64,000 bases of DNA from Derxia gummosa DSM 723 (GCF_000482785.1 NZ_AXWS01000007.1:310001-374000), one strand, 5' to 3'. Positions 51,891 to 63,710 are shown, numbered from the stretch's first letter. Numbers and translations are program-made. Notes: a model not told the origin generated them from the letters alone.

Positions 51891-54821
51891 ATGGCCGACG
51901 CCGACAACAAGCCCGCCAAGCAAGCCAAGGGCAGCAAAGACAAGAACGCCGACGCGAACAAGTCGAAGTACCCGCTCAACCTGCCCGACACGCCCTTCCC
52001 CATGCGCGGCGACCTCGCGAAGCGCGAGCCGGCCTGGGTCGACGAATGGCAGGAGAAGAATCTCTACGAGGCGATCCGCGCCTCGCGCGCCGGCAAGCCC
52101 AAGTTCATCCTGCATGACGGCCCGCCCTACGCGAACGGCGAGATCCACATCGGCCACGCGGTCAACAAGATCCTCAAGGACATGATCGTCAAGTCGAAGA
52201 CGCTCGCGGGCTTCGACGGCGTCTACGTGCCGGGCTGGGACTGCCACGGCATGCCGATCGAGATCCAGATCGAGAAGCAGTTCGGCAAGCATCTGCCGCG
52301 CGAGGAAGTGCAGGCCAAGGCCCGCGCCTACGCGACCGAGCAGGTCGCGAAGCAGATGAAGGACTTCAAGCGCCTCGGCGTGCTGGGCGACTGGGGCCAC
52401 CCCTACCGGACAATGGAGTTCAGGACCGAGGCCGATGAAATCCGCACGCTCGGCCGCATGGTCGAGCGCGGCTTCGTGTATCGCGGCCTCAAGCCGGTGA
52501 ACTGGTGCTTCGACTGCGGCTCGGCGCTGGCCGAGGCCGAGGTCGAGTATCAGGACAAGGTTTCGCCCGTCGTCGATGTGGCCTTCCCGCTGTCGGCCGG
52601 CGAGGAGGAGAAGCTCGCCGCCGCCTTCGGCCTGCCCGTGAGCGCGCTCGCCAAGCCGGTCGCCACCGTGATCTGGACGACGACGCCCTGGACGCTGCCC
52701 GCGAACCAGGCGCTCAACATGCACCCGGAGCTGGCCTACGCGCTCGTCGCGACGGCCGACCGCTGGTTCGTGCTCGCGAAGGACCTCGTCGAGAGCGCGC
52801 TCAAGCGCTTTGGGCTCGACGGCCAGGTCGTCGCCGAGACCGTCGGCGAGAAGCTCGGCGGCCTGAAGTTCCGCCATCCGCTCGCCGCGGCCGACGCCTT
52901 CTACGACCGCGCGAGCCCGGTCTATCTCGCGACCTACGTCGAGTCCGGCGCCGGCACCGGCATCGTCCACAGCGCGCCCGCCTATGGCGTGGACGACTTC
53001 AACTCCTGCAAGGCCCACGGCCTGACCAACGACGAAATCCTCGGCCCGGTTCAGGGCGACGGCCATTACGCCGCCAGCCTGCCGCTGTTTGGCGGCTTGA
53101 AGATCTGGGACGCGAACCCGAAGGTGATCGACGCGCTGCGCGAGGCCGGCAACCTGCTGCACGCCGGCAAGAACGAGCACAGCTACATGCATTGCTGGCG
53201 CCACAAGACGCCGCTCATCTACCGCGCGACCTCGCAATGGTTCGTGCGCATGGACGGCCCGACCGCCGACACCAAGGGCGTGATGCAGACCGAAACCGTC
53301 GGCGAGACGCTGCGGCAATCAGCGCTCAAGGCCATCGAGGCGACCGACTTCTTCCCGCAATGGGGCAAGGCGCGGCTGCACGCGATGATCGCCAACCGGC
53401 CCGACTGGTGCATCAGCCGCCAGCGCAACTGGGGCGTGCCGCTGCCCTTCTTCCTGCACAAGGAAACCGGCGAGCTGCATCCGCGCACGCTCGAAATCCT
53501 CGAGATCGCCGCGCAGAAGGTCGAGGCCGGCGGCATCGAGGCCTGGAGCCGCACCACCGCCGCCGACGTGCTGCCCGCCGACGAGGCCGCCCAGTACGAC
53601 AAGGTCACCGACATCCTCGACGTCTGGTTCGACAGCGGCAGCACCCATCGCACTGTGATGCGCGGCTCGCACGCGGACGACCTCGCCTATCCGGCCGACC
53701 TGTATCTGGAAGGCAGCGACCAGCATCGCGGCTGGTTCCACAGTTCGCTGCTGACCGGCGCCGCCGTCGACGGCCGCGCGCCCTACAAGGCGCTGCTCAC
53801 GCACGGTTTCACCGTGGACGGCCAAGGCCGCAAGATGAGCAAGAGCCTCGGCAACACAGTCAAGCCGCAGGAAGTGACCGAGAAGCTCGGCGCCGAGATC
53901 ATCCGGCTCTGGGTCGCGGCGACCGACTATTCGGGCGAACTGAGCATCGGCGACGAAATCCTCAAGCGCGTCGTCGAGGCCTATCGCCGGGTGCGCAACA
54001 CGCTGCGCTTCCTGCTCGCCAACACCAGCGACTTCGACATCGACACCCAGGCCGTGCCGGTCGAGCAGATGCTGGAGATCGACCGCTACGCCCTCGCCTT
54101 CACCGCGCGCTTCCAGGCCGAGGTGCTCGCGAGCTTCGACCGCTTCGAGTTCCACCCGGTCGTCGCCAAGCTCCAGACCTTCTGCTCGGAAGACCTCGGC
54201 GCCTTCTATCTCGACATCCTCAAGGACCGGCTCTACACGACGGCACCCGGCTCGCACGCGCGCCGCTCGGCCCAGACCGCGATCTGGCATATCACCGCCA
54301 GCCTGCTGCGCCTGATGTCGCCCTTCCTCAGCTTCACCGCCGAGGAGGCGTTCAAGCTCTTCGCCAAGCCCGCCGAGCTGGAGGCCGCGAAGGGCACGAT
54401 CTTCACGACCGGCTGGCATGCGATCCCGGCCGTCGGCGGCGACGAGGCGCTCGTAGCCAAGTGGGAGCGCATCCGCGCCCTGCGCGCCGAGGTGCTCAAG
54501 GCGATCGAGGCCGCGCGTTCCGAAGGCAAGGTCGGCTCGTCGCTCCAGGCTGAAATCGATCTGACGGCCGGAGGCGAAGACCATGCGGCCCTCGCCTCGC
54601 TCGGCGACGAGCTGCGCTTCGTGATGATCACGAGCCGCGCGTCGCTGGCCGAGGGCGCGGAATTCGGCGTGACGGTCGCGCCGAGCGGCAAGGCGAAGTG
54701 CGAGCGCTGCTGGCACTACCGCGAGGACGTCGGCAGCGTGGCCGAGCATCCGGGCCTGTGCGGCCGCTGCGCCGGCAATCTCGGCCTCGCCGGCGTGGCC
54801 GAGGCGCGCGCGGTGGCGTGA
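51891..54821 (+). CDS. ileS: Isoleucine-tRNA ligase
   Basis: This 976-residue class I synthetase has HIGH (86-89, within NGEIHIGHA), the class I KMSKS motif in [12 protein letters not shown] and a C-terminal zinc finger ([12 protein letters not shown] ... CGRCAGNLG). The first 25 residues are a Lys/Asp/Ala-rich extension. The editing domain is present ([15 protein letters not shown]). The length is slightly above E. coli (938). It lies between ribF and lspA as in most Proteobacteria. Confidence 0.98.
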   Translation: MADADNKPAKQAKGSKDKNADANKSKYPLNLPDTPFPMRGDLAKREPAWVDEWQEKNLYEAIRASRAGKPKFILHDGPPYANGEIHIGHAVNKILKDMIVKSKTLAGFDGVYVPGWDCHGMPIEIQIEKQFGKHLPREEVQAKARAYATEQVAKQMKDFKRLGVLGDWGHPYRTMEFRTEADEIRTLGRMVERGFVYRGLKPVNWCFDCGSALAEAEVEYQDKVSPVVDVAFPLSAGEEEKLAAAFGLPVSALAKPVATVIWTTTPWTLPANQALNMHPELAYALVATADRWFVLAKDLVESALKRFGLDGQVVAETVGEKLGGLKFRHPLAAADAFYDRASPVYLATYVESGAGTGIVHSAPAYGVDDFNSCKAHGLTNDEILGPVQGDGHYAASLPLFGGLKIWDANPKVIDALREAGNLLHAGKNEHSYMHCWRHKTPLIYRATSQWFVRMDGPTADTKGVMQTETVGETLRQSALKAIEATDFFPQWGKARLHAMIANRPDWCISRQRNWGVPLPFFLHKETGELHPRTLEILEIAAQKVEAGGIEAWSRTTAADVLPADEAAQYDKVTDILDVWFDSGSTHRTVMRGSHADDLAYPADLYLEGSDQHRGWFHSSLLTGAAVDGRAPYKALLTHGFTVDGQGRKMSKSLGNTVKPQEVTEKLGAEIIRLWVAATDYSGELSIGDEILKRVVEAYRRVRNTLRFLLANTSDFDIDTQAVPVEQMLEIDRYALAFTARFQAEVLASFDRFEFHPVVAKLQTFCSEDLGAFYLDILKDRLYTTAPGSHARRSAQTAIWHITASLLRLMSPFLSFTAEEAFKLFAKPAELEAAKGTIFTTGWHAIPAVGGDEALVAKWERIRALRAEVLKAIEAARSEGKVGSSLQAEIDLTAGGEDHAALASLGDELRFVMITSRASLAEGAEFGVTVAPSGKAKCERCWHYREDVGSVAEHPGLCGRCAGNLGLAGVAEARAVA

Positions 54822-54994
54822 TGCGGCGCGCCTGACGCCGGCCGTCGCCTTCACCGGCGACGGCGAACACGGCGGCATCGGCGCCCGGCCGGCGTCATGC
54901 GACTGCCGCACGCGGCGGCGACGCTCGCAGGCCCGGCGTCCCGGCCGGCGGCAAACCTCGCGGTCCCGCCGTCACCGGCCGGCTTCGAGAACCC

Positions 54995-55587
54995 TTCCCA
55001 CAAACGAAAGTCCCTCGCGTGGCCAAAGCCTTACCCAAGACCAAGACTCTCTCCGCCGGCGGCAAGGCTTCGGCCGTCGGCATGCTGCCGTGGCTCGGCC
55101 TCGCGATGGTCGTGATCCTGCTCGACCAGGCCAGCAAGATCGCCATCAGCCGCGTGTTCGAGTTCGGCCAGCGCATGCCGATCGCCGACGGCTTCTTCGA
55201 TCTGACGCTGCTCTACAACAAGGGCGCGGCCTTCTCCTTCCTCGCGGCGGCGGGCGGCTGGCAGAAATACTTCTTCATCGCCCTCGGCACGGGGGCGGCG
55301 CTGTTCATCGTCTGGCTGCTTTCCCGTCACAACCAGCAACGTCTCTTTTCATTTGCGCTGGCCATGATCCTCGGCGGCGCCATCGGCAACGTCATCGATC
55401 GCCTTGCCTACGGGCATGTGGTCGACTTCATCCTCGTGTACTGGCGTGACTGGTACTGGCCGGCCTTCAACCTGGCCGACAGTGCCATCGTCTGCGGCGC
55501 AGGCACGCTGATGCTCGACGAACTGCTGCGCGTGCGACGGACGAAATAGCCGTCGCGGCGCAGGCCCGATCCAATTCCCACAAACGA
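54995..55587 (+). repeat. 13-bp direct repeat flanking lspA
   Basis: TTCCCACAAACGA occurs at 54995-55007, 11 bp before the lspA GTG, and again at 55575-55587, 26 bp after its stop, in the same orientation. Only these two copies were noticed. Confidence 0.6.
55019..55549 (+). CDS. lspA: Lipoprotein signal peptidase II
   Basis: LspA cleaves signal peptides of diacylated prolipoproteins in the inner membrane. The 176-residue protein has four helices and both catalytic-Asp motifs, [15 protein letters not shown] and [11 protein letters not shown], with [11 protein letters not shown] in between. The start is GTG at 55019. It follows ileS by about 200 bp. The substrates include the lipoproteins of this window (BamE, the efflux adaptor and the outer-membrane factor). 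Confidence 0.96.
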   Translation: MAKALPKTKTLSAGGKASAVGMLPWLGLAMVVILLDQASKIAISRVFEFGQRMPIADGFFDLTLLYNKGAAFSFLAAAGGWQKYFFIALGTGAALFIVWLLSRHNQQRLFSFALAMILGGAIGNVIDRLAYGHVVDFILVYWRDWYWPAFNLADSAIVCGAGTLMLDELLRVRRTK

Positions 55588-55761
55588 TGCCGCCGCGCGC
55601 CCGGGCGGCGTCCGACTCCGCCTTACGCCATGACCCGACCCGAGCCTTCGCTTTCGTCCGACTGTTCTCCCACTTCATCGACATTCGGCAGTGAGCGCGG
55701 GCCGGGCAACCTAGCCCGGCAGCGACACGGGCGAGCGACGCCGGCAAGGCACCGCGCCGAC

Positions 55762-57054
55762 ATGCTGGCGGCCGGCGGCGGCTGGTCCCGTGCCGCGCGC
55801 GCCGTCGCCCTCGCGCTCATCCCGCTCGCCATTGCCGCCTGCTCGCGCGGCGAGGCCCAGCAGCAAGGCGCGGGCGGCCCTGGCGGCGCGCCGCAGGCCA
55901 TGCCGGTCGCGGTGGTCGAAGTCCACGCCCAGCAGGTGCCGATCGAGTTGAACGCCGTCGGCCGCGCCGAAGGCTCGAAGGAAGTGCAGGTGCGCGCGCG
56001 CGTGGCCGGCATCCTCGAACGCTGGCGCTTCAACGAAGGCGACCGCGTGAAGGCCGGCGCGACACTGTTCTCGATCGAGCGCGAGCCGTATGAAATCGCG
56101 CTCGCCCAGGCCGAAGCCAATCTGGCGCAGGCGCGCGCCACCGCCGAGCAGGCCGCGCGCGAGGCCGACCGGCTCAAGGGTCTGGTCGCCGACAACGCGA
56201 TCAGCCGCCGCGACTACGACGCCGCCGAAGCCACGCGCAAGACCAGCGCCGCTTCCGTGCTCGGCGCCGAGGCCGCCGTGCGCTCGGCGCGGCTCAACCT
56301 GTCGTACACGACCGTGACCGCGCCCATCTCGGGCGTGACCGGCCGCGCGCTGCAATCCGAGGGCAGCCTCGTGACGCCGGGCGCCGACAGCTCGCTGCTG
56401 ACGACCGTCGTGCAGACCGATCCGGTGTGGGTGCGCTTCTCGCTGGCCGAAGGCGAACTGGCGCGCATCCGCAGCAACGAGCGCGGCGCCAAGGTGCTGC
56501 TCATCGGCGCCGACGGCCGCGAAGTCGCCACCGGCGGCACGCTCAACTTCACCGCCTCGACGGTCGATGCCCAGCTCGGCACGGTGCAGCTGCGCGCGTC
56601 CTTCGCCAATCCCGACCTCAAGGTGCTGCCCGGCCAGTTCGTGACCGCGCGCGTGCAGGCCGGCAGCCAGGACGCCTTCCTCGTGCCGCAGACGGCCGTG
56701 ATGCAGAACGACAAGGGCCGCTTCGTGTGGATCGTGGGCGAAGGCGGCAAGGCCACGCCGCGACCGGTGGAAGTGGCGCAATGGATCGGCAAGGACTGGG
56801 CAATCCGCAAGGGCCTGGCTGACGGCGACAAGGTGATCGTCAACAACCTCATCAAGCTGAGGCCGGACGCGCCGGTGCAGCCGATGTCGGGGCCGCCGCC
56901 GGGAGCGGACGGCGCGCCGGCTGGCGCGGCGCCGGCCGGTGGCAACGCCCAGGGCGGCAACGCGCCGGCCAGCGCCGGTGGCAGCACCCCGGCCAACACC
57001 GGCGGCACAGCCGCCGGCGGCCAGCCCGCCAACCGCCCGGCCAACGCTCAATGA
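55762..57054 (+). CDS. RND efflux periplasmic adaptor (membrane fusion) lipoprotein
   Basis: This 430-residue protein is the adaptor of a tripartite pump. A signal peptide ends in lipobox IAAC (Cys27). The lipoyl and coiled-coil hairpin region follows (VRARVAGILERWRFNEGDRVKAGATLFSIEREPYE, then ALAQAEANLAQARATAEQAAREADRLKGLV), then the beta-barrel part (YTTVTAPISGVTGRAL). The C-terminal 50 residues are a Gly/Ala/Pro/Asn-rich tail. The start at 55762 gives a normal signal peptide. It is followed 17 bp later by the pump gene. Confidence 0.94.
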   Translation: MLAAGGGWSRAARAVALALIPLAIAACSRGEAQQQGAGGPGGAPQAMPVAVVEVHAQQVPIELNAVGRAEGSKEVQVRARVAGILERWRFNEGDRVKAGATLFSIEREPYEIALAQAEANLAQARATAEQAAREADRLKGLVADNAISRRDYDAAEATRKTSAASVLGAEAAVRSARLNLSYTTVTAPISGVTGRALQSEGSLVTPGADSSLLTTVVQTDPVWVRFSLAEGELARIRSNERGAKVLLIGADGREVATGGTLNFTASTVDAQLGTVQLRASFANPDLKVLPGQFVTARVQAGSQDAFLVPQTAVMQNDKGRFVWIVGEGGKATPRPVEVAQWIGKDWAIRKGLADGDKVIVNNLIKLRPDAPVQPMSGPPPGADGAPAGAAPAGGNAQGGNAPASAGGSTPANTGGTAAGGQPANRPANAQ

Positions 57055-57071
57055 GCCGGGGATAAGCCGCC

Positions 57072-60000
57072 ATGTCCCGCTTCTTCATCCTCCGGCCGAT
57101 CTTCGCGGCCGTGATCTCCATCGTCATCACGCTGGCCGGGCTGGTTGCCGCCTTCGTGCTGCCGATCGCGCAATACCCCGAGATCGCGCCGCCCACCGTC
57201 ACCATCACCGCCACCTATCCCGGCGCCAGCGCCGAGACGCTCACCACCACGGTCGCCGCGCCTATCGAGGAACAGCTCTCGGGCATCGAGCATCTCGCCT
57301 ACTACAACTCGGCGGCGTCATCGAGCGGCACGCTCACCATCACCGTCACCTTCGATGTCGGCTCCGACGGCGACAAGGCGGCGATCGACGTGAACAACCG
57401 CGTGCGCATCGCCACGCCGCGCCTGCCGCAGGAAGTGCAGCGCACCGGCGTGACCGTGCTCAAGCGCTCGAACGACATCCTGATGGTCGTGTCGATGCTG
57501 GCCGATGGAAAGCAGACCGACACGCTCACGCTCAGCAACTGGGCGCTCGTGAACCTGTCGGATGAGGTCAAGCGCATTCCCGGCGTGGGCGACGTGACGA
57601 TCTTCGGCGCGCGCGACTACTCGATGCGCATCTGGCTCGACGTGCCGAAGATGGCGCGCCTCGGCATCACGCCGACCGACGTGCAGAACGCGCTCGCGGC
57701 GCAGAACACCCAGTACGCGGCCGGCAAGATCGGCGCCGAGCCGGCACCCGAAGGTCAGCAGCTCGTCTACACGGTCACGACGCGTGGCCGGCTGGTCGAG
57801 GCCGAGGAGTTCGGCGAGATCGTGGTGCGCGCGAACGGCCCGACCGGCGTGCTGCGCCTGAAGGACATCGCGCGCGTCGAACTGGGCGCGCAGAACTTCG
57901 ACAGCCAGTCCTTCACCGACGGCCAGCCGTCGATCGCGCTCGGTGTGTTCCTGCAGGCCGGCGCCAACGCGCTCCAGGTGTCGAAGGCGGTGAAGGCAAA
58001 GATGGCCGAGTTCGAGCCGCGCTTTCCGGCCGGCGTGCGCTGGATGGTGCCGTTCGACACCACGTCCTTCATCAACGCCTCGATCGGCGAAGTCGCGCAC
58101 ACGGTGCTCGAAGCGGCGGTGCTGGTGGTGGCGGTGGTGTTCGTGTTCCTGCAGAGCTGGCGCGCGACGCTCATCCCCGCGATCGCGGTGCCGGTGTCGC
58201 TCGTGGGCGCCTTCGCCGGGCTGTTCGCCTTCGGCTTCACGATCAACACGCTGACGCTGTTCGCGATGGTGCTGGCGATCGGCATCGTGGTGGACGACGC
58301 GATCGTCGTGCTGGAGAACGTCGAGCGCCTGATGCGCGAGCAGAGGATGTCGCCGCTGCAAGCGTCCATCGAGGCGATGCGCGAGGTGCAGGGCGCGGTC
58401 ATCGGCATCGTGCTGGTGCTGTGCTCGGTGTTCATTCCGGTCGCCTTCCTCGGCGGCATCGCGGGCGCGCTGTACCGGCAGTTCGCGATGACCGTCACGA
58501 TCTCGGTCGTCATCTCGGGGCTGGTGGCGCTCACGCTCACGCCGGCGCTGTGCGCGCTGCTGCTCAAGCCGGGCGCGCATCACGAGTCGGCTCTGTTCCG
58601 GCCGTTCAACCGGGGCTTCGAGAAGCTCACCAACGGCTACGTGGGCATGGTCGGGCTGGCGCTGCGCCATCGCTGGCTGTCGCTGCTGTTCTTCGCGGGC
58701 GTGCTGGCGGTGGTGGGCTTGCTGTTCGCGCGCACGCCGGGCGGCTTCGTGCCGCCGGAAGACCAGGGCTACGTCATTTCGAGTGTGCAATTGCCCGACG
58801 CGGCGACGCTGCCGCGCACGATCGCGGCCGGCGAGCGCTACCAGAAGGCCTTCGCCGACCATGAGGCGGTCGGACACCGCATCTTCATCGCCGGCTTCGA
58901 CCTGCTGACGGGCGGCAACAAGAACAACGCGGCGACGATGTTCAGCACGCTCAAGCCCTGGGAGGAGCGCAAGTCCGACGCCAACAAGCTCGTCGGCGAC
59001 GTGACGCCGGCCGGCTTCATGCTGCCCGACGGCATCGGCTTTACCTTCAATCCGCCGGCCATCCGAGGCATCGGTACCGCGGGCGGCTTCGAGGTGTACG
59101 TGCAGAGCCGCAGCGGCGCGAGCCCGGCCGAGCTGTCGGCGACGGTCAACGCCTTCATCGGCGAGCTGTCGAAGGACCCGCGCCTCGCCAACATCAAGAC
59201 CTTCTTCCGGCCGAGCACGCCGCAGATCCGCGTCGAGGTCGATCGCGCCAAGGCGATCAGCCTCGGCGTGCCGGTGGCCGACGTGTACTCGGCCCTGCAG
59301 GCGACGATGGGCGCGCTGTACGTGAACGACTTCAACCGCAACGGCCGCACCTACCGCGTGCAGATCCAGGCCGACGCGCCCTACCGCGCCGACCCCGAAG
59401 ACCTCGGCGAGGTGTACGTGCGCAGCGCGAGCAGCGGCGAAATGATCCCGGTGAAGGCGCTCATCACGACGCAGAACGTGGTCGGCGCCGAGCAGCTCGA
59501 GCGCTTCAACGGCTTCCTCGCCGCGAAGATCCTCGGCGACGGCAAGCCCGGCGTGAGCTCGGCCCAGAGCATCGCGGCGGTGCGGGAAGTGGCGGCGCGC
59601 GCGCTGCCGGCCGACTACCAGATCCAGTGGACCGGCGCCGCCTACCAGCAGCTGCGCACCGGCAACTCGTCGCTCTACGCCTTCGGGCTGGCCATCGTGA
59701 TGGTCTATCTCATCCTCTCGGCGCTGTACGAGCGCTGGGGGCTGCCGGCGGCGGTGCTGCTGGCGGTGCCGTTCGCGCTCGCGGGCGCGCTCGGCTTCGT
59801 GACGATCCGCGCGATGCAGAACGACATCTACTTCCAGATCGGGCTGATCGTGCTGATCGGCCTCGCGGCCAAGAACGCGATCCTGATCGTCGAGTTCGCG
59901 CTCCAGGGCATCAACGAGGGGCGCGACCGCGTGGATGCGGCGCTGCATGCGGCGCGGCTGCGCTTCCGGCCGATCGTCATGACATCGCTGGCCTTCGTGC

Positions 60001-60206
60001 TCGGCGTGCTGCCGCTGGTGATCGCCACCGGCGCCGGCGCGGCGGCGCGCCAGTCGATGGGCACCGGCGTGTTCGGCGGCATGATCGTCGCCACCTTCGT
60101 CGCGCCGATCTTCATTCCGCTGTTCTTCGTGCTGCTGGCCGGCAAGAAGCGACCCAAGCATCTCGACCAGCCGGATTGCGGCCATGCGGGAGACAGCCAT
60201 GCGTGA
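57072..60206 (+). CDS. RND multidrug efflux pump (HAE1/AcrB-type)
   Basis: This 1044-residue inner-membrane proton-drug antiporter has twelve helices and two large periplasmic loops. The helix 4 proton-relay Asp pair is in GIVVDDAIVVLENVERLM, and the N-terminus SRFFILRPIFAAVISIVITLAGLVA and the repeat GLAAKNAILIVEFALQGINEG are AcrB-like. The length matches the family. With the adaptor before it and the outer-membrane factor after it, it forms a complete pump. The substrate range is unknown. Confidence 0.97.
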   Translation: MSRFFILRPIFAAVISIVITLAGLVAAFVLPIAQYPEIAPPTVTITATYPGASAETLTTTVAAPIEEQLSGIEHLAYYNSAASSSGTLTITVTFDVGSDGDKAAIDVNNRVRIATPRLPQEVQRTGVTVLKRSNDILMVVSMLADGKQTDTLTLSNWALVNLSDEVKRIPGVGDVTIFGARDYSMRIWLDVPKMARLGITPTDVQNALAAQNTQYAAGKIGAEPAPEGQQLVYTVTTRGRLVEAEEFGEIVVRANGPTGVLRLKDIARVELGAQNFDSQSFTDGQPSIALGVFLQAGANALQVSKAVKAKMAEFEPRFPAGVRWMVPFDTTSFINASIGEVAHTVLEAAVLVVAVVFVFLQSWRATLIPAIAVPVSLVGAFAGLFAFGFTINTLTLFAMVLAIGIVVDDAIVVLENVERLMREQRMSPLQASIEAMREVQGAVIGIVLVLCSVFIPVAFLGGIAGALYRQFAMTVTISVVISGLVALTLTPALCALLLKPGAHHESALFRPFNRGFEKLTNGYVGMVGLALRHRWLSLLFFAGVLAVVGLLFARTPGGFVPPEDQGYVISSVQLPDAATLPRTIAAGERYQKAFADHEAVGHRIFIAGFDLLTGGNKNNAATMFSTLKPWEERKSDANKLVGDVTPAGFMLPDGIGFTFNPPAIRGIGTAGGFEVYVQSRSGASPAELSATVNAFIGELSKDPRLANIKTFFRPSTPQIRVEVDRAKAISLGVPVADVYSALQATMGALYVNDFNRNGRTYRVQIQADAPYRADPEDLGEVYVRSASSGEMIPVKALITTQNVVGAEQLERFNGFLAAKILGDGKPGVSSAQSIAAVREVAARALPADYQIQWTGAAYQQLRTGNSSLYAFGLAIVMVYLILSALYERWGLPAAVLLAVPFALAGALGFVTIRAMQNDIYFQIGLIVLIGLAAKNAILIVEFALQGINEGRDRVDAALHAARLRFRPIVMTSLAFVLGVLPLVIATGAGAAARQSMGTGVFGGMIVATFVAPIFIPLFFVLLAGKKRPKHLDQPDCGHAGDSHA

Positions 60207-61818
60207 CATCACCTCCCTGCCCGGCCGCGCGGCGGTCGCTTCCGGCCGGCGCTCGCGGCTTCTTGCCGCATCGCTGGACGGAGCCGGCCTCGCGCCGCGT
60301 CTCGGTGCGCTCGCCATCGCACTCACGCTCGCGGGCTGCATGGTCGGCCCCGACTACAAGCGGCCCGCCGTCAACCTGCCAGCTGGCTACGACGTGAGCG
60401 GCGGCAATCCGCAGGCCGGCAGCCCGGCCGCCGACAGCTCGCAGACCGGCGCCGCGCAAGCCGCGCCCGGCAGCGCCGACGCTCCGCTCGCCACCGACCT
60501 GCCCGCGCGCTGGTGGACGCTGTTCAACGACGATCGCCTCACCGCCCTCGTCGATTCGGCGCTCGCGAGCAATGCCAGCCTCGCCCAGGCGATCGCCCAG
60601 ATCGAGGCCTCCGACGCGCTTGTGCGTCAGGCCAATGCCGCCTTCTTCCCGGAAATCGGCCTCGGCGGCACGGCCACCCGCGCGCGCAGCAGCCAGCGCG
60701 GCCTCCAGCGCCAGCAGTTCAGCGGCCGCTCGCCGGTGTACGAGCAGTTCCAGGCCCAGCTCTCGACCAGCTTCGAGCTGGACTTCTGGGGCCGGCTGCG
60801 CAGCGCCTCCGACGCCGCGCGCGCCCAGCTGCTCGGCAGCCGCTTCGCGCGCGACGTGACGGCGCTCGGCCTCGCGAGCAGCACCGCGACGGCCTATTTC
60901 ACGCTGCGCTCGATCGACGCCCAGACCCGCGTCACGCAGGACTCGCTCAAGACCGCCGACGACAGCCTGCGCATCGTCCGCGCCCGGGTGCAGGCCGGCT
61001 ACACGAGCGATCTCGACCTTGCCCAAGCCGAAAGCCAGCGCGCGCAGTTCGCCGCGAGCCTGGTCGAGCTGGCCCGCCAGCGCGCCGTCATCGAACATCA
61101 GCTCGGCCAGCTCAGCGGCCAGCCGGGGCTGAAGATCGAGCCGGGCACTCTCGACAGCCTGCCGCTGCCGCAACTGCCGCCGCCCGGTCTGCCCTCGACG
61201 CTGCTGGAGCGCCGGCCCGACGTGCGCTCGGCCGAGCAATCGCTCATGTCGTCCACCTCGCAGATCGGCGTCGCCAAGGCGAGCCTGTTCCCGACGTTCA
61301 GCCTCACGGGCCAGTTCGGCGGCCAGAGCCTGATCTTCAGCGAGCTGCTCGACGCGCCGGCGCGTATCTGGTCGGCCGGGCTGGGCGTGAACTTCCCGCT
61401 GTTCGCGGCCGGGCGCTACACAGCGCTCGTCGATCAGGCCGAGGCCAACGCCCGTGCCCAAGCGGCGAGCTATCGCGGCACGGTCGAGACCGCCTTCCGC
61501 GAGGTGTCGGACGCGCTCGGCAACGTGCAGTCCAGCGCGCAGAGCGAGGCCGAGATACAGCGCCAGGCCGACTCGGCGCGCCGCGCGCTCGACATCGCGC
61601 GGCGGCGCTATGACGCGGGCTACTCCGGCTTCCTCGAAGTGCTCGACGCCCAGCGCAGCTACAACACGGCCGCCAACGCGCTCGTGCAGTCGCGCGCCTC
61701 GCGGCTGGCCTACTCGGTCGATCTGATGAAGGCGCTCGGCGGCGGCTGGACCGCCGAGGCAAGCGCCGCCGCCCAGGGCAAGGAAGTGGCGGCGACGGCG
61801 GGCGGCGCGCGCAACTGA
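60199..61818 (+). CDS. RND efflux outer-membrane factor lipoprotein (NodT/OprM type)
   Basis: This 539-residue outer-membrane channel protein has a long N-terminus with signal and lipobox LAGC (Cys47), then [15 protein letters not shown], typical of the OprM/NodT family. Two homologous halves of the alpha-hairpin barrel follow ([33 protein letters not shown] and the later [16 protein letters not shown]). The start at 60199 is preferred over 60184 because GGGAG lies 6 bp upstream; it overlaps the pump gene by 8 bases. Confidence 0.95.
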   Translation: MRDITSLPGRAAVASGRRSRLLAASLDGAGLAPRLGALAIALTLAGCMVGPDYKRPAVNLPAGYDVSGGNPQAGSPAADSSQTGAAQAAPGSADAPLATDLPARWWTLFNDDRLTALVDSALASNASLAQAIAQIEASDALVRQANAAFFPEIGLGGTATRARSSQRGLQRQQFSGRSPVYEQFQAQLSTSFELDFWGRLRSASDAARAQLLGSRFARDVTALGLASSTATAYFTLRSIDAQTRVTQDSLKTADDSLRIVRARVQAGYTSDLDLAQAESQRAQFAASLVELARQRAVIEHQLGQLSGQPGLKIEPGTLDSLPLPQLPPPGLPSTLLERRPDVRSAEQSLMSSTSQIGVAKASLFPTFSLTGQFGGQSLIFSELLDAPARIWSAGLGVNFPLFAAGRYTALVDQAEANARAQAASYRGTVETAFREVSDALGNVQSSAQSEAEIQRQADSARRALDIARRRYDAGYSGFLEVLDAQRSYNTAANALVQSRASRLAYSVDLMKALGGGWTAEASAAAQGKEVAATAGGARN

Positions 61819-61901
61819 GCGGTGGGTGGCATGCGCGGCTCACCGACCGCGCATGCCACCCGGCTACACTCGCGCCCCCGCGACGCAACCGGACCCCTGT
61901 C

Positions 61902-63101
61902 ATGGAACTCCAGGGCAAGCACCTCATCCTCGGACTCACCGGCGGCATCGCCTGCTACAAGGCGGCCGAACTCTGCCGCGCGCTCGGCAAGCAAGGCGCG
62001 ACCGTGCAGGTGGCGATGACCGGCTCCGCCACCCGCTTCATCACGCCACTCACCATGCAGGCGCTGTCGGGCCGGCCGGTCGCGCTGTCGCAATGGGACA
62101 GCGGCGAGCCCAACGGGATGCCGCACATCAACCTCACGCGCGCGGCCGACGCGATCGTCATCGCGCCCTGCTCGGCCGACTTCATCGGCAAGCTGGCGCA
62201 CGGCCTTGCCGACGACCTGCTCGCCACGCTGTGCATCGGCCGCCCCTCGCGCGTGAAGCTGCTGGTCGCGCCGGCCATGAACGTCGAGATGTGGCAGCAG
62301 GCGCCGGTGCAGCGCAACGTCGCCCAGCTGCGCGCCGACGGCGTGATCGTGCTCGGCCCCGCCGAGGGCGAGCAGGCCTGCGGCGAGATCGGCGCCGGCC
62401 GCATGCTCGAACCCCAACAGATCGTCGAGGGCATCGTCGCGGCCTTCCAGCCCCAGGTGCTCGCCGGCCGGCGCGTGCTGCTCACCGCCGGCCCCACCTA
62501 CGAACCCATCGACCCGGTACGCGGCATCACCAACCTGTCGTCCGGAAAGATGGGCTACGCGATCGCCCGCGCCGCGCGCGAGGCCGGCGCCGAGGTCACG
62601 CTCGTCTCCGGCCCGACGGCGCTGGCCTGCCCCACCGGCGTCGCGCGCATCGACGTGCGCAGCGCCACCCAGATGCTCGACGCGGTGATGGCACGCGTCG
62701 ATGCGAGCGACGTCTTCATCGGCGTCGCGGCCGTGGCCGACTGGCGCGTCGTCTCCGCGGCGAAAGGAAAGCTAAAGAAAGAGGACGGTCTGCCGAAACT
62801 CGATCTGGAGCCGAACCCGGACATCCTCGCCACCGTCGCCAGGCACGCGCAGTCATCGGGCCACAAACCCTATTGCGTGGGCTTTGCCGCCGAGAGCGAC
62901 AACCTCGACGCCCACGCCGAAGCCAAACGCCTGCGAAAGGGGGTTCCGCTTCTCGCGGGCAACCTCGGGCCGCAGACCTTTGGACAAGACGACAACGAAC
63001 TGGCGCTCTACGACGACCGGGGCATCACCCGGCTGCCGCGCGCCGACAAGCTCATGCTCGCGCGCCTCCTCATCCGCGCGATCGCCGAACGACTCCAATG
63101 A
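61902..63101 (+). CDS. coaBC: Bifunctional phosphopantothenoylcysteine decarboxylase/synthase
   Basis: This 399-residue enzyme carries two steps of coenzyme A synthesis. The N-terminal flavin decarboxylase (CoaC, to about residue 190) has [27 protein letters not shown] and CGEIGAGRM. The C-terminal synthase (CoaB) has [28 protein letters not shown] and the end region GFAAESDNL. Its stop overlaps the dut start (ATGA), as is common in Proteobacteria. Confidence 0.98.
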   Translation: MELQGKHLILGLTGGIACYKAAELCRALGKQGATVQVAMTGSATRFITPLTMQALSGRPVALSQWDSGEPNGMPHINLTRAADAIVIAPCSADFIGKLAHGLADDLLATLCIGRPSRVKLLVAPAMNVEMWQQAPVQRNVAQLRADGVIVLGPAEGEQACGEIGAGRMLEPQQIVEGIVAAFQPQVLAGRRVLLTAGPTYEPIDPVRGITNLSSGKMGYAIARAAREAGAEVTLVSGPTALACPTGVARIDVRSATQMLDAVMARVDASDVFIGVAAVADWRVVSAAKGKLKKEDGLPKLDLEPNPDILATVARHAQSSGHKPYCVGFAAESDNLDAHAEAKRLRKGVPLLAGNLGPQTFGQDDNELALYDDRGITRLPRADKLMLARLLIRAIAERLQ

Positions 63102-63547
63102 AGAAACTCCAGGTCAAGATCCTCGACGAGCGCATGCGCTCGCAACTCCCCGCCTACGCGACCGTCGGTTCGGCCGGCCTCGACCTGCGCGCCTGCATCG
63201 AGGCGCCGATCGTGCTCGCGCCCGGCGACACCACGCTCATCCCGACCGGCCTCGCCATCCATGTGGCCGATCCGGCCTATGCGGCGCTGATCCTTCCGCG
63301 CTCGGGTCTCGGCCACAAGCACGGCATCGTGCTGGGCAACCTCGTCGGCCTCATCGACAGCGACTACCAGGGCCAGCTCATGGTCAGCACCTGGAACCGC
63401 GGCAAGACCGAATTCACGATCGCGCCGATGGAGCGGCTGGCCCAGCTCGTCGTCGTGCCGGTCATGCAGGTCGAACTGGAAGTGGTGGACGAGTTCGGTT
63501 CGTCCGATCGCGGCGAGGGTGGCTTCGGGAGCACCGGCCGGCACTGA
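63098..63547 (+). CDS. dut: dUTP diphosphatase
   Basis: This 149-residue trimeric dUTPase hydrolyses dUTP to dUMP. All five motifs are visible: [47 protein letters not shown] and the C-terminal [10 protein letters not shown]. It is coupled to coaBC by a 4-base overlap. Confidence 0.98.
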   Translation: MKKLQVKILDERMRSQLPAYATVGSAGLDLRACIEAPIVLAPGDTTLIPTGLAIHVADPAYAALILPRSGLGHKHGIVLGNLVGLIDSDYQGQLMVSTWNRGKTEFTIAPMERLAQLVVVPVMQVELEVVDEFGSSDRGEGGFGSTGRH

Positions 63548-63710
63548 GCGGCCCTGATTCCCGCCTGGCGGCAGCCCCGTTCAGCCAGCGGCACCGCGCT
63601 GCCCCGCCCGTCGGGTCGCCACGTCCGTGGTCTGACCCAGAGCAAATCCACATCATCCGGACCGGTGACGGGAGCGTGCCGGCGCGCATCTTCATCACGG
63701 AGGTGTGCGC

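Noticed and set aside
57318..60341. About 1000-codon open frame opposite the RND pump gene
   Set aside because: It is the antisense shadow of a conserved efflux pump; the product is His/Arg/Glu-rich low complexity, which is usual for GC-rich codon bias.
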